Source: Chromera velia (Eukaryota; Sar; Chromeraceae). From it: a DNA stretch of 25,650 nt. Under the pieces are notes generated by a model, which saw only the letters and a program-made list of their open reading frames with translations, did not search any database and had not been told where the DNA came from. Below, piece after piece: positions 11,401 through 21,480 of the stretch (positions are counted from its first letter, which is position 1; each line of letters begins with the position of its first letter). The stretch spans positions 43,079 to 68,728 of the forward strand of contig JAHBMJ010002410.1 in NCBI GenBank assembly GCA_018398765.1. Direction: 5' to 3'. The position numbers were made by a program, and so were the translations under genes.

Positions 11401-14400
11401 TCCAATATGTGCATGCATGCAGCTCCGCATCTCTGGCCAGTGCAATCGCAGACGCACGGGCCGCGATGGCGACAGACGGAGGGGATTCTGTGCAAGGAGG
11501 CGCGGGGGGGGCGGCCTCGGTGGCAGCCGCTGCCGCTGCCCCTCCGCCTGCAGCTGTTGGAGAAAAAGATCCTCCAGCAGGAGCGCCTGCCACCCCTACT
11601 GGTGGAGAGGCGCCCCTGCCAGGATCCCCTGGCGCCCCGCCGCCCCCTGGTGGAGATGCGGGGGCAGCCGATGGGGTCGCACTGGGCCCGGGGGATGCGG
11701 ATAGGAGGGCAAGCCTGGCGAGCAACGCAACGAACCCGATAGTCTACATGCTCCAGGTAGGTGCGTTGGTTGTTTGTACGAAGACGTGTTGGGAAGGGAA
11801 GAAGGCCACGTGGTATTTTCAAACATGTCTTTGAATGATCTCACATGCTTTACTCACGCAGCTTGCAGGTAGCCAGGAGTGTCTATGCAATGTGTTACTT
11901 TTCTGTGTGTTTTTCATGTTCTCGGGGCAGAACGGGAAAACCCATCATCCGACACGCACAATCAACATGTGTCCAAACACCATGCAAGTCTTGCTACTCG
12001 ACTCCCTTGCTTGCGCTCTTTCTTTCTTTTGTTGCATGCATGCAGGAACGTGCGGCTGTGACGGGGGCCGACGGGTTCTCCCAGCGTCCCCGTGGGGCCT
12101 CTGTGGCGTCTGTTTTGTCGAACCCCAACGCGGCGATGTTGAAGGAGATGGCGGACATGATGGAGGGCAAGCAGACAGAAAAGGCAAACAAGGGAAGCGG
12201 TAAGTCAGGGACTTTTCTTGTGTGTGCGTGCGAGTGTATCATGGGGGTGTATTTTAGATATTAGATATTTGGAGGCTTCAGATATTGTCATTGAACGCCA
12301 ACAGAAGCACTTGAATTCATACTGCATGGTTGTGATTCTGTGAAGCTTTTTTGGTCCCTGGAGGCACTCGTGCGTCAGAAAAAGGAGAGATGCTGAATAC
12401 AGATACACAGAATCGAATGTATTCAGCCACCATTTCACTCTCCTTGATAACGGTGTGTGACAAAGGTGGCCCACCCTTTTTGTGTGGAACTCGTTTGATA
12501 GTTTTGTGAGGAACTCGTTTGATAGTGATGCGTCAAGACGAAGCCATACAAAGGTAGAAGACGAAAACCGGAAAAAAACAAATGCCGGAGGGGCGATTGT
12601 GCACTCACTGCATGCATGCATGCAGGAAGCATTTCAGTCAACCCTGGGAGTGTCGACCCACTCCTCCAGACAAGTGAATTCAGGGAGGCGCCTGGGGCTG
12701 CTATGGCGGCAGTGCGCCTCCAGGTGGAGAAGCAGTACATCAAGGAGGCCCAGAAGAAAACCGTCAGTCAGTGTCTTAATACAATAAATCATTATTAATA
12801 TTCATACAGAAAAACAAAAATGGGAAGCAGTACATCAAGGAGGCCCAGAAGAAAACCGTCCGTCAGTGTCTTAATACAATAAATCATTATTAATATTCAT
12901 ACAGAAAAACAAAAATGGGAAGCAGTACATCAAAGAGGCCCAGAAGAAAACCGTCAGTCAGTGTCTTAATACAATAAATCATTATTAATATTCATACAGA
13001 AAAACAAAATTGGGAAGCAGTACATCAAAGAGGCCCAGAAGAAAACCGTCAGTGAGTCAGTCAGCTGCTGTACGTGCGTTCTGACAAACAAAATTGTACA
13101 AGCTTCAGGTGCGGTAAAGGAAAAACAAAAAGAAGGAGCAGCAGCTGAGAGCTGTACAATGAATCAATGAATGAATGCACGTGAATGTATCCAAATGAAT
13201 GAATGAATGAATGCATGAATGGATGGATGGATGGATGGATGGATGAATGAGCAAAAACGTAAATGTGTGCGTGAATAAATGAATCTGTGTGTGCAGAAGG
13301 ACCAACTTCTCGATTCGATTCGTGAGTCCCGACTCGCCGCGGAGTTGGCTGCTGCGGATGTGCGCGCGTTAAAGGAAGAAGTCCAGAGGCTGAGGAAAGA
13401 GGTGGCACAGAGAGATGCGTGGCTTCAGGTAGGTCTCTCTACCTGCGGGTCTGTCTGTCTGTCTGTTCTCTGCATGCACGTCTGTAGGTAGGTCTGTGCG
13501 TGTCGGTCCGTTTTTTTTTTCTGCTGGATGCCCGCCTAGATGTGTTTCTACCTGATTTCCTACCTGTCTTTGCGCATCTGCAAAAATCCTTTTGTATGTA
13601 TGCCTTTCTGTCTTTCTCTCGATTGATTCCTCCGAACGTCCATCTACCTGTCTGCTCATCTGCCTGCCTGATCACTTAATTGCCTATATGCCCATGCCAT
13701 TCCTCTTTCTTCGTTCGTTCTGCTTTCCAGGAAAAGGAGAAGCTTCTCAGTGAGGCCACAGAAGAAATGAAGAACAAAAAGAAGGCCGACGAGATCCTCG
13801 CACGCAGCGAAGAGGACATCAAGGAACACGCGAAGAGGTCCGTCCGTGCGTGTGTATTCATTTATTCATGCACAGGCGCAAAACAAGAATCACAAATGCC
13901 TACGCGTATACGATCCATATCTCTCCGTATGTGAGGATACGCAAAGAATGAGGGAACGGGACGGACTTTGTTTCCTCAGTAACGGAAGGCGCGCCCATTC
14001 ACTCTCTCTCTCTCTCTCTTTTTCTCTGTCTCTCTGCCTCTCGAGTGGATTAGGGGGACTGTGCACCTCTGAGAGTCAGTCTGTCTGTCTGTCTGCCTGC
14101 TGTCTGTTGTGTTCATGAAGAAAAGGATGGAGAAGAAGAAGAAGAAGAAACATAGAGCCTGTCTGTCTGTCTGTCTGTCTGTGTAAAACTTTCTTTTTCG
14201 TTTGTTGTGTACATGAAAAGCGGACAGGAAACGAAAGAATCACATGGGCGGGGCGGAGACCTAAAATACAATCCGCCTATTTAGGTGCCTGCCTGCTTGC
14301 CGTCTGTCTCTGGTCTATGTGTGACGGTCGCTGTCATTCTACATTTCAGGCCTTGTCTCCCTCATTCAGTAACTGTTGCGCGAGTTCATGTATGCACCCA

Positions 14401-14439
14401 TGTAAGATACGTATGCGTACACGTGCGTGTGCGTGCGTG

Positions 14440-14477
<38 letters not shown>

Positions 14478-15797
14478 CAGGTTTTCTGAGAGGGAAAACT
14501 TTCTTCTGAAGGAGTTGGAGGCTTTGGAGTCGTCGCTCTTCAGTGCGAGGACAGAGTTGGAACCCCTCAGGAAAATGCAGGCGCAGCTCGGAAGACTCAA
14601 GGACCAACTGCCAATGGTAGGTCCGTGCTGCGATCGAGAAGAGCAGACGTTCTTCAAACAACAGAGAGGGAGGGAGGGAGGGAGGGAGGGAGAGATTGAT
14701 GCTGGGTGGGTGACTTTCTTTCAGCTGCTGATGCATCGTGATACTGGAACTTCAGGAATGACTCAAACCTCGCAGCAGGAATCCAAGCAATAAGCAGTCT
14801 GAGTGCAGACAATTGAATGGCAGGACGAAATGCCAACGAATGATTGATCACGTGCCTGTCTAGGCGAAACACTTAAGGCTTGACTCTCTTTCCTTTGGGG
14901 TGGGTGGACCGATCTTGCGAGTACTGCATGTCTTCGAATTGTGCTGTGTGTGTGCGGAGAGAATGAATGAATCACATTCTTTCTTTCCTTAAAGAGCAAA
15001 ATCAATTTGAAGAAAAGCCAATCGACCATAAAAAAAAAGAGGCTCCCGGGAGAGATCCCTCCAACTCCCTTTCAAGAGGACGTCGTGTCGATGACGAGTT
15101 TATGACATACCGAATGCAATTGCTGACCCATGCAGCAGAAGCAATCAAGTCGTCTCTTCTTCGATTAGCTTTCTCTTCTTCAGCAAAGGCAATCTTACGA
15201 ATGTGTGAGTGAATCGTTGTTGATTTACTTTTTTGTGCTGTGCACAATGTTACATTGCAGCTGCTCGATAAGCAGAACCAGGCGACGAACCTTTTGAGCT
15301 TCGTGTCGGACGTTATGGACTCCACAGCCATGAGCATGCCGTCCCCTCAGCAGGTGAATGAGAGACGGCTGTCCCTGATGAAACAGCAGCAGAAGGAGAG
15401 GGAAAAGACAGGCCCACTGGCAGTCGGTGGTGTGTCGCCGCAGGGGAAGGGCCCCGCTCCGCCTCCGCCTGCGTTCTCTCCGTCTCCCTCGTGGCATGGT
15501 TCTGGGCCCCTCAGTGGAGGCGGGGCAAGAAAGGGAGGGCCTGGCGGGGCCACAAGGGTAGGAGAGGGGTCAAGAGAGAGCCTGTCTGATCGACTCCGCG
15601 CAAATGCGTCTGCAGGAGGGGGGGCACTGGGGGGTGATTTGATGAGTCAGGCAAATCCCTTTCGGTCAGCCAAGAATGTGGGGGATCAGGGGGGGGTGGA
15701 GTCTGCGGTCTCTCCCCCTTCTCTTCCGGGTTGGGGAGGTAAAGGCAAGGCGGAGGGATCGGAAGGGGATGGGGGGAACCCTTTCTTGGATCTCTGA
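7502..15797 (+). CDS. Large coiled-coil protein with R-x-A-S repeats and C-terminal NPF motifs, at least 14 exons
   Basis: Proposed exons: 7502-7601, 7935-8380, 8792-8926, 9177-9362, 9686-9796, 10497-10682, 10854-11161, 11423-11756, 12046-12199, 12626-12762, 13297-13428, 13731-13837, 14481-14616 and 15261-15797. All phases match, giving 1002 residues. The ATG at 7502 was chosen because its 100-nt exon ends in phase 1, as exon 2 requires. The N-terminus (Gly/Arg-rich) leads into heptad-like Leu/Glu/Arg/Lys coiled coil through exons 2-7. Exons 8-10 carry four R-x-A-S-[LV]-A-S-type units around an Ala/Pro/Gly-rich linker. Coiled coil resumes in exons 11-14. The last exon is Pro/Gly/Ser-rich with NPFRS and terminal NPFLDL. 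NPF tripeptides are known ligands of EH domains in endocytic proteins. No enzyme domain is seen; a scaffold or trafficking role is inference, and I do not recognise a named orthologue. Confidence 0.75.
8388..8478. repeat. (CT)n(GT)n compound microsatellite
   Basis: A run of CT then GT dinucleotides starts within 10 bp of the exon 2 donor (GTCAGT at 8381). The rest of intron 8381-8791 is T-rich, with no coding signal. Confidence 0.95.
9324..9448 (+). repeat. 44-bp direct duplication of the exon 4 3' end and donor
   Basis: Bases 9324-9367 (last 39 nt of exon 4 plus its donor GTGAA) recur at 9405-9448 with one mismatch, in the same reading frame. Between them is a T-rich tract ending in AG at 9400-9401. 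The second copy could therefore be spliced as a 42-nt in-frame exon (9402-9443) encoding KKKQEALYQEWTQK. Whether it is used is unknown. Confidence 0.85.
9797..9974. repeat. (CTGT)n and (TTTG/CTTG)n microsatellite tract
   Basis: A GTCT/GTAT block begins at the exon 5 donor itself (GTCTGT at 9797). About 120 bp of TTTG and CTTG units follow from about 9855. It fills the first part of intron 9797-10496. A shorter TTTG/CTTG block recurs at about 10121-10156. Confidence 0.93.
9985..10370 (+). repeat. 140-bp direct duplication inside an intron (possible decayed exon)
   Basis: Bases 9985-10124 and 10231-10370 are 140-bp direct copies with a single mismatch by eye, 246 bp apart. In frame from 9990 or 10236, after an ACAG acceptor, each reads RDTLALAKERP followed by Glu/Arg-rich, coiled-coil-like sequence for about 45 codons. 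No donor in a copy returns to phase 0, as exon 7 would require. Exons 5 and 7 join directly in phase, so I left the copies out of the main model. They may be skipped, pseudo- or alternative terminal exons; copy 2 runs to a TAG near 10409. Confidence 0.8.
11082..12138 (+). repeat. Four degenerate R-x-A-S-[LV]-A-S protein repeats encoded in exons 8-10
   Basis: Units start at about 11082 (RGASLASAIAGARLAA), 11424 (SASLASAIADARAAM), 11706 (RASLASNATNPIVYM) and 12091 (RGASVASVLSNPNAAM). Shared features are a basic residue two before Ala-Ser, the core [AG]AS[LV]AS or close, and in the last two an N-P pair four to six residues before Met. The third unit is preceded by Arg, giving RRAS, a classic basophilic-kinase (PKA-type) consensus; phosphorylation is inference. 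The repeats straddle two introns (11162-11422 and 11757-12045), neither of which shows other coding signal. Confidence 0.6.
12730..13050 (+). repeat. 95-bp tandem array containing exon 11's 3' end: candidate exon/mini-intron cassette
   Basis: Units start at 12730, 12825, 12920 and 13015 (the last truncated), at exactly 95-bp spacing and nearly identical. Copy 1 is the end of exon 11. In copies 2-4 an ATACAG acceptor precedes a 48-nt open stretch (12810-12857, 12905-12952, 13000-13047), each followed by GTCAGT or GTCCGT. The stretches between are 47 nt and AT-rich. Each 48-mer is phase 0 and encodes KNKNGKQYIKEAQKKT (N to I in the last). Thus 95 = 48-nt exon + 47-nt intron. Other changes between copies are few; AAG/AAA in the coding part is synonymous. 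Confidence 0.85.
13158..13250. repeat. (GAAT)n/(GGAT)n microsatellite
   Basis: GAAT, then GGAT tetranucleotide units in the intron before exon 12, ending about 45 bp before the acceptor at 13296. Confidence 0.9.
13999..14188. repeat. Microsatellite cluster (CT, CTGT, GAA) in the intron before exon 13
   Basis: (CT)n at about 13999-14035, CTGT units at about 14079-14100 and 14159-14183, and (GAA)n at about 14132-14149, within intron 13838-14480. No coding signal is seen in the remainder. This precedes the 13th exon in the model (14481-14616). Confidence 0.88.
14441..14475. repeat. (GT)n tract forming the 3' end of an intron
   Basis: A GT dinucleotide run ends in GCGTGCAG, the acceptor for the exon starting at 14481. 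This acceptor has a GT repeat where a polypyrimidine tract is usual. Confidence 0.9.
14664..14692. repeat. (GGGA)n microsatellite in the last intron
   Basis: GGGA units within intron 14617-15260. The rest of this 644-bp intron contains an 81-codon open frame at 14967-15212 that I do not accept as an exon. Confidence 0.85.
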
Positions 15798-16303
15798 GTG
15801 AGGAGTCACAGACAGCGTTGCGATAGAGAGACGACAATATAGGTGGGACGGTGCACTGGCCATGCACATTATTCAAACTAGCTCACATCTTGAAAGACCT
15901 TTCAGCCACTCTGCGTAATCTGAGAATTATTGAAAGATTTGCAACGGTCGTCAATCAAAGGCCCAAGGAAGTTTTTATGTTTTTCTTTCACATCGTTAGG
16001 TATTTTTAGTTGCCAGTGTGTTATTAAAAGGTCTTCTTACTCTTATAATTTTGCTTTAAATATAATGTGATTATAACAGTTTCTTTAAACACTTTCTTTT
16101 ATAAAATTTGTATTGATTACTGCCGTGACGATCCGTGACGCTTTATCATCAGCTTAAATTATTTTAATGTGTATCATTGCTTCAATAATTTAGGGTGAAA
16201 GATCGACTAGAAGATTGATCTCTAAACCGAACTCAGAGTTAGAGTCAGACTCTCAGTGTCAGACAGCACACGTAACAGCATGTAAGTATATCTACAAGTA
16301 TAT
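15798..16303. other. 3' flank of the coiled-coil gene and left flank of the retrotransposon
   Basis: Mostly AT-rich DNA after the stop at 15795-15797. It must hold the 3' UTR and poly(A) site, but I see no clean AATAAA. No coding region or repeat is apparent before the target-site duplication at 16304. Confidence 0.5.
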
Positions 16304-16308
16304 GTAGG
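16304..16308. repeat. Target-site duplication GTAGG (left)
   Basis: Five bases directly outside the left LTR, repeated at 22508-22512 directly outside the right LTR. Five bp is the usual target duplication of Ty1/copia integrases. Confidence 0.8.
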
Positions 16309-16767
16309 TGTGAGAGTAAACGCATGCATCCAAGCGTGCGTCAGGTGGGCGCCGAGCGTTCTGCAAGCGCGCCAGCCATCCGCGCGAGTGAAAAGTATTG
16401 CGAGCGGTGTGATCGCATGTTTGAGTGCATTAACGTCTGACTCCTTGATCGAACAGTAAGACTGTACGAAGGCTTGGTCTGCTCAGTCGGTTCATGATCG
16501 CGAGCATCCTCAGATGGCAGTCTAATCAGTCTGTGTGTCATGTTTGGAGCACCGAAGTCCCACGCATTGGATCGATCGCGCGGTCTTCGTTTAAGTGAAT
16601 TCTAGATTGCTGTCTCCTTGAATTTCTCTGTCGTTACTGAATGGATTTTCCTGTCTGGACTGAGGACTGCGACCCGGTAGGTCAGACTTCCCGTTTAGCT
16701 GTTTGAGCGTTACCTATTTTCGTTACCTGACTGTTCTAGTCTGTTTTAGGTAACGTTTACCGTCACA
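16309..16767 (+). repeat. 5' LTR
   Basis: 459 bp, starting TGTGAGAG and ending CCGTCACA, aligned without gaps to 22049-22507. About 16 of the 19 differences seen by eye are transitions. I find no convincing tRNA primer-binding site just downstream (16768-16790); it does not resemble the usual initiator-tRNA complement. Confidence 0.95.
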
Positions 16768-16865
16768 AATTTGCTGTTCCCAGGCGTGGGCACTTCATTT
16801 TATCCCTTGATTTGCGTTGATCTGTCTCCTGATTCCTCTTCTGTTTTTTCACTGTTCCTTCCAAC

Positions 16866-18008
16866 ATGGCGAATACATCTGGTGGCAGTGCAGGCGGTGC
16901 TCCAGGCATACAGACGATCAAGTTGCCTGATCTGCACTGGGTCAATCCTTTCGAGTGCAAGGTCTCGTTTGCGACCGTTCTGTCGTCTAAGGATGAGAAC
17001 CTCAAGGCCATCTTCCGGAAGGAGTTTCGGCTCTGGAAGGAATCGCACAAGGCGACCACCGAGTACATGCTGGCCGCCAAACACGTTCCGGATAAGGTGG
17101 ACCAGGTGTCCCTTTGGAAGCTTTCCCTCCTCCGGGGTCTGAGGAAGGACCCTGACCTCGTTCATGAGGTCTCTGTTGCTGTGGGAAAGGGGAAGGAGTG
17201 TGCCGATCTCTTGGAGGCCGTCTCTGACGTAGCCACCGAGAAGAAGGAGATCGGTGCAAAGTCCTCTCGGGAGAAGCTCCTTGCTCTCTGAAGGAATTTT
17301 GGGAAGGAGGACATTGTGTCTGCCGTCGGTCGTCTGAAGAAGTGCCTCCGAGATGGAGGCAAGACAGGTTACACTGCACCCAACGACCTGAAGAAGAGGG
17401 CCCTTGAGAATGTACTCACCAAGTTTAAGTACACTGATACCTCGGAGAAGGCCGCCGAAAAGCATGACAAGAAGATCGCCGCATTGACGTACAACGAGAT
17501 TCTTCCTTTCGTTGAGAGGAAAGTAGAGGCGGCAGAGTTGCTTGCAGTGAAAGTCGCCATCGAGGGGCAGGGTTCCCGTTTCTCCTCTTCCCGTCCCCAT
17601 CATGAGTATGGGGTAGCTGCCTCAGGTTTACGTAGGGGGTCTGGAAAAGGGAAAGGGGGGAAAGAGAAGAAAGGAAAAAAGAGGGAGACATCGTTTTAGT
17701 CTTCAGGAGATAGAGATGGAAATGCAGGTGCCGTTGCTGCTTCCAGTCAGGGCGGCTCGAGTTCGTCCTCCCGCCCCTGTCCCAACTGCAGGCACCTGAA
17801 GCACTATGACGAGGCAAAGGGTTGCCCCGCCAAGAATGTCAGGTGCTCTGTCCCCGGATGTAAACAGACGGGGCACTATGCCAAGTGCTGTCTGCTGAAG
17901 AAACAGAAGTAGCAGCAGGCAGCAGCTGCAGGGGTGAGGGTGCAGAAAGGGACCATGTTCAAGCTTTGTGAGGTTCCCCAGGGGACTTTCACGGACCAGG
18001 ATTTTTAA
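16866..18008 (+). pseudogene. gag: Retrotransposon gag polyprotein with C-terminal zinc knuckle, broken
   Basis: One continuous frame from the ATG at 16866, interrupted by TGA 17289, TAG 17697 and TAG 17910. It runs to TAA at 18006, which I take as the true gag terminator. The first ~270 residues are helical and Lys/Glu-rich, as in capsid proteins, with no strong motif. A Lys/Gly-rich basic stretch follows. At 17778-17892 is a Cys/His cluster: CPNC, then CPAK, then CSVPGC..GHYAKCC, which is a zinc knuckle with a longer first Cys spacing than the canonical CX2CX4HX4C. All three premature stops could arise from CGA or CAG by a single C-to-T change. Confidence 0.88.
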
Positions 18009-18059
18009 ATGGCCCTTGGGCCGCCCCCCCCCAGTTCCAGTCCAGCCGCTGGGGGGGGG
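17999..18059 (+). promoter_or_regulatory. Candidate gag-pol minus-1 frameshift site: T-run at the gag stop plus GC hairpin
   Basis: Gag ends at TAA 18006-18008 in the string GATTTTTAAAT. The pol frame is -1 relative to gag and is open from 17999 across this point into the protease. Downstream, C9AG (18024-18034) pairs perfectly with CTG9 (18049-18059) around a 14-nt loop. A T-rich slip site followed by a strong stem is the usual layout of -1 frameshift signals. The spacer (about 15 nt after the stop) is longer than typical, and function is inference. Confidence 0.4.
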
Positions 18060-19900
18060 CAGGGGCCAGTGAGAAGGCTGGCAGTGGGCGTTTCGTGAGG
18101 GCAACCTTGCGGAATGCCGAGAAGAGGGGGTGGGAGTTTGGTGGGGAAACGGATGAAGTGAGAGTCGTCACATCTGTTAAATCCTTTGTCGGTGTGATGG
18201 GGGAAGACGATGGAGAGATGATTGCCGATTCCGGGGCCTCGAAGAGTCTCGTTCCCCCCTCGTTTGACAGGTATGTTGTTTCGTATGTTGACCAGGCTGT
18301 CTCGTTTTGTCTCGCCTCTGATGCTGCCCCCCTCTCTGTGAGAGGGGTCAAGACATTTCACCTTCCGTTTGTCGATGAATGGGGTGGTGTGCGCATCGTT
18401 TCTGAGGAAGGGTGTAGTCACGAGTCAATCGGTCGTCCGTTGTTTGCTTGTGGGAGAAGAAAGTTGTCTCTCCCAGGGGAGGAGAGTCCCTCTGAACCTG
18501 GGTGGGTCTGGTTAAAGGATGTGCATGGGGAGAGGTTTTGTTCTCCTGTTGATCAGACGGGCAATGTTCCAATTCTCCGTCTTGCGAAGGTTGAGGAAGC
18601 GGTTGTTGCTGCCAACGTTTGTCCTTCTGTTTCTCCTTGTCCCCTCCGACAGTCTGCTCTCTCTGGGCAGGCACAGATTTCTCCTGAGAACAGATCGCAC
18701 CTTTTGTTTGTCCTTCACTCCCGTCTCGGTCATGCGACTAAGCAGCGTTTGGAGGCCACATTGAAGGAGAAGGGGGTGGGGGTACAATTTTCTGTGAAAG
18801 AGTGCAAAGAGGTGAGAAACACGTGTAAGGCGTGTCGTGTTATGAACTTTCGGAGGAGAAAGTTGAAGAGAAGAGGTGCAGTAGCAGGGACGCGAAAGCG
18901 TTCTCGCAAGGGGGATGAGTCTTCTGTTCATGAGGACGATGAGGAAAAGGAGCCAGAGCCTGCGGGTCCGGGGGGGCAGTTCAACGCCGACATCTACCAC
19001 GACCTAAAGGACTCCAATATGAAGAGAAAGGGGATCGGGGGGTTTCGTTACGTGTCTGTCATTATTGATTTATAGACGCGAAGGAAATCGTTGTGGGCGC
19101 TGCGGTCAAAAGATCACGCAGTGCGTCACCTGATCTCCTGGACTCGTCGGTGGGAGAAAGCCGGTAAGGGGAAGCCGAAGATTGTGCACTCAGACAACGG
19201 AGGCGAGTTCATTTCTGATCTCTACCTCTCGTTTTGTTCGTCAGTTGAGGGAGGGGGGATTGCAACTCAGTTCGGTCCTCCTCTCACTTCCGAAGTGCAG
19301 GCATTTGTTGAGAGAGTGAATGACGATTTCTTTTCTCTTTTGAACAAAGTTCTCTTTCAGCGTTCTCTTCCCTTTTATCTCTGGCCTGTCTTCATCCCTA
19401 GAATTGCCAATTCTCTAAATGAGGTTGTTCACGGCTCGACTGGCCTTTCCCCGAATTGTGCTCTTTTTAGTGTGCGTTCGGGGGTGCCCCCTGTTGCCCC
19501 GGGGGGTGTTGTTCGCTTGTCCGATCCCTCTCGCCGTCAGCGTTTCGTTGCTGGCGGTCCTGTCAAAAAGAGTGAGAGAGCTCTTTTCGGGGGGGTGATC
19601 AGTCCGCAGTCCGTCTCTGTGTTGATTCGGAGAGGGAGACAGTGGAGGCCTCTTCGCGTTCACCCCAGCCACATTCAGATGGAGTCATGGTTAGGGGTGG
19701 AGCGTATTGATTTTGACGAAGATGGCAGAAGCGATGTGGTTGCAGAGAGGGAGACAGATTCTGTTGTGGGGAGAGGATCCGTTTGGGTTGGTTGGGGAGA
19801 AGAAGACAACCGGTCAGATGCAGACAATGCAGAGACTGGGGGTGAGGCGTCTGATGAGGACGTTTCTCATCCGGTCTGTCAGCTCCCTCGTTCTCCCTGA
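18009..19900 (+). pseudogene. pol: Copia pol, protease and integrase part, broken
   Basis: The frame enters from about 17999 and is broken by TAG 19073 and TGA 19898. The aspartic protease active site is ADSGAS, at about 18223. The integrase zinc-binding region has HSRLGH then CKAC (18717-18837). The catalytic core shows the first Asp in NADIYHDL (about 18984), the second in HSDNGGEF (about 19188) and the Glu in FVERVND (about 19303). After the core comes a basic tail resembling the integrase C-terminus. The TAG at 19073 falls in the conserved VIID..TR strand. The positions of all catalytic residues are preserved, so decay seems to come from scattered point mutations. Confidence 0.9.
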
Positions 19901-21480
19901 GGTGTTCGCATGCCTCGTTTGCAGGGTGTTCTTGCCCGATAGTCAGATGGGGCCCTGTTCCCAGGGCAGATTGTGAGAGAGGGGGAAAAGCAAGTGAGGA
20001 GCATCATAGCAACACGGTTGAAGCAGAGGGATGATGGAAGTTTCTTTCCTACCGAGCTGGAGACAGTAAAGCAGAAAGACATTGTGGAGCGGTTCGAGCT
20101 CCCCGCTGATGGACAGCTTCCCTCTGCTATGCTTGATAGACTTGCTGAGCAGGCACCTCCTGTGCCTGATCCTGTTCCCCCTATCCCTTCAGACGAAGTC
20201 CCGGTAGACGTTGATGTCGTTGCCGACCAGGCAGCCAAGGAAGCAAATACCGCTGAGTTCCTTCGGTGGTCTGAGATGTCCAAATCTCAGAGGAGGAATC
20301 AGATCCGTGAGCGCAGAAGGAGAAGGAGAGAGATAAAGGAAGCACGGATTGCAAAAGCCCTCGACACGCACTTTGAGATTGCGTGTGCAGTGATGAAAGA
20401 TGAGAGGGTGCGCAAGTTGCTAGCGAGAGAGAACGATGCGAAAGGGCACATTCTTGCCACCGAGGAAGAGATTGCACAGGGCCTCTTCAAAGAGTCCGAT
20501 CGAAAGGAACTCGCTTGTTGGTGTCTCTGTTCTATATTTGATCTCTCTACACAGACACTGCAGATGGAGAAGGGGGTCAAGGCGATTACCCTTCGGTAGG
20601 TGAGGACCTGGAAGTTGAAGGAGGGAAAGAGGGTTGCAAAGTCTCGTCTCGTAGCGAGAGGGTTCTAAGACTCTCGTGATTGGTCGGTGCTTGAGACCTA
20701 CTCTGGCACAGCAGACGCAAGTCTGGCTAGAGTTGCCTTCCTCTGGGCTGTCTCAAAAGGTCTGCAGGCAGCCAAAATGGACGTGTCAACTGCGTTCCTG
20801 CAGGCGCTCATGAAAAACGCAGTGTGGCTGCGCCTTCCGTCCGACCTCCCTCTAACCTCCCTGTAGAGGTCTATCCCGGCCTCCGTGCTAGCGTCTTCGT
20901 TCGCATTCAGAGGGCTGTTTACGGCCTGAAGGATGCCCCAAAGGTCTACACGAGTTACTTCAAGAAGAAGGTGAGCAGCCTGGGGTGGACTGAGATTGCT
21001 GAGTCGATTTTGGTCAGAAAGAACAAGAAGGGTGAGATCGTTGCTTTGCTTGTTATGCGTGTTGATGATCTCTTCAGTTTTTCTCCTTCTATTGACAAAG
21101 ACGTGAAGCAAATCCAGGTCCTGGAGCTTTTTGACACAGACCAGCCAGAGAAAATGGACAATGGAGAGCTTCACTCTTATGTGGGCATATCCATTCGGAT
21201 GCGTCCTAGTAAGATGTTGCTTGACCAGTCCACGTATATTGAGGAAATGGTGAAGGGAGTGAGTGAAGAGGCAAAGAAGCCCTTGACTGAGAAAGATTTC
21301 CTGTTGTCTGAGACTGCAGAGACTGATATGTCCTTGCAGGAACAGCAGCAGAAGAATGTGGGGTGTTTGGGGTGGGCTGTTAAGACCCAACCTTCTCTTT
21401 CCTTCCTGTTTTCCCACCTTTCCCGCTTCAATTCCCGTCCGTCTCGTGAGTCCGTTCTTGCGAGTGAGAAGGCTCTCTAG
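19901..21480 (+). pseudogene. pol: Copia pol, reverse transcriptase part, broken
   Basis: It continues the pol frame through TAG 19940, TAG 20597 and TAA 20666. It then loses frame between about 20840 and 20866, resuming in another frame from about 20870 and ending at TAG 21478. A Pro-rich then Arg-rich spacer (19973-20400) precedes the RT. Copia RT landmarks are SRLVARGF (about 20642), MDVSTAFLQ (20777), VYGLKDAP (about 20918), and the catalytic motif as RVDD (about 21061) where YVDD is usual. The Tyr/Phe-to-Arg change at the catalytic motif is probably another lesion. Confidence 0.9.

Noticed and set aside
14967-15212. 81-codon frame in the last intron of the coiled-coil gene
   Set aside because: The flanking exons join in phase 0 without it, and I found no convincing acceptor/donor pair that would include it in phase.
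16768-16790. tRNA primer-binding site after the 5' LTR
   Set aside because: The sequence has no clear match to a tRNA 3' end or to the initiator-tRNA half-molecule used by many copia elements.
16800-17603. Minus-strand open frame of 267 codons
   Set aside because: Antisense of gag; no domain or signal.
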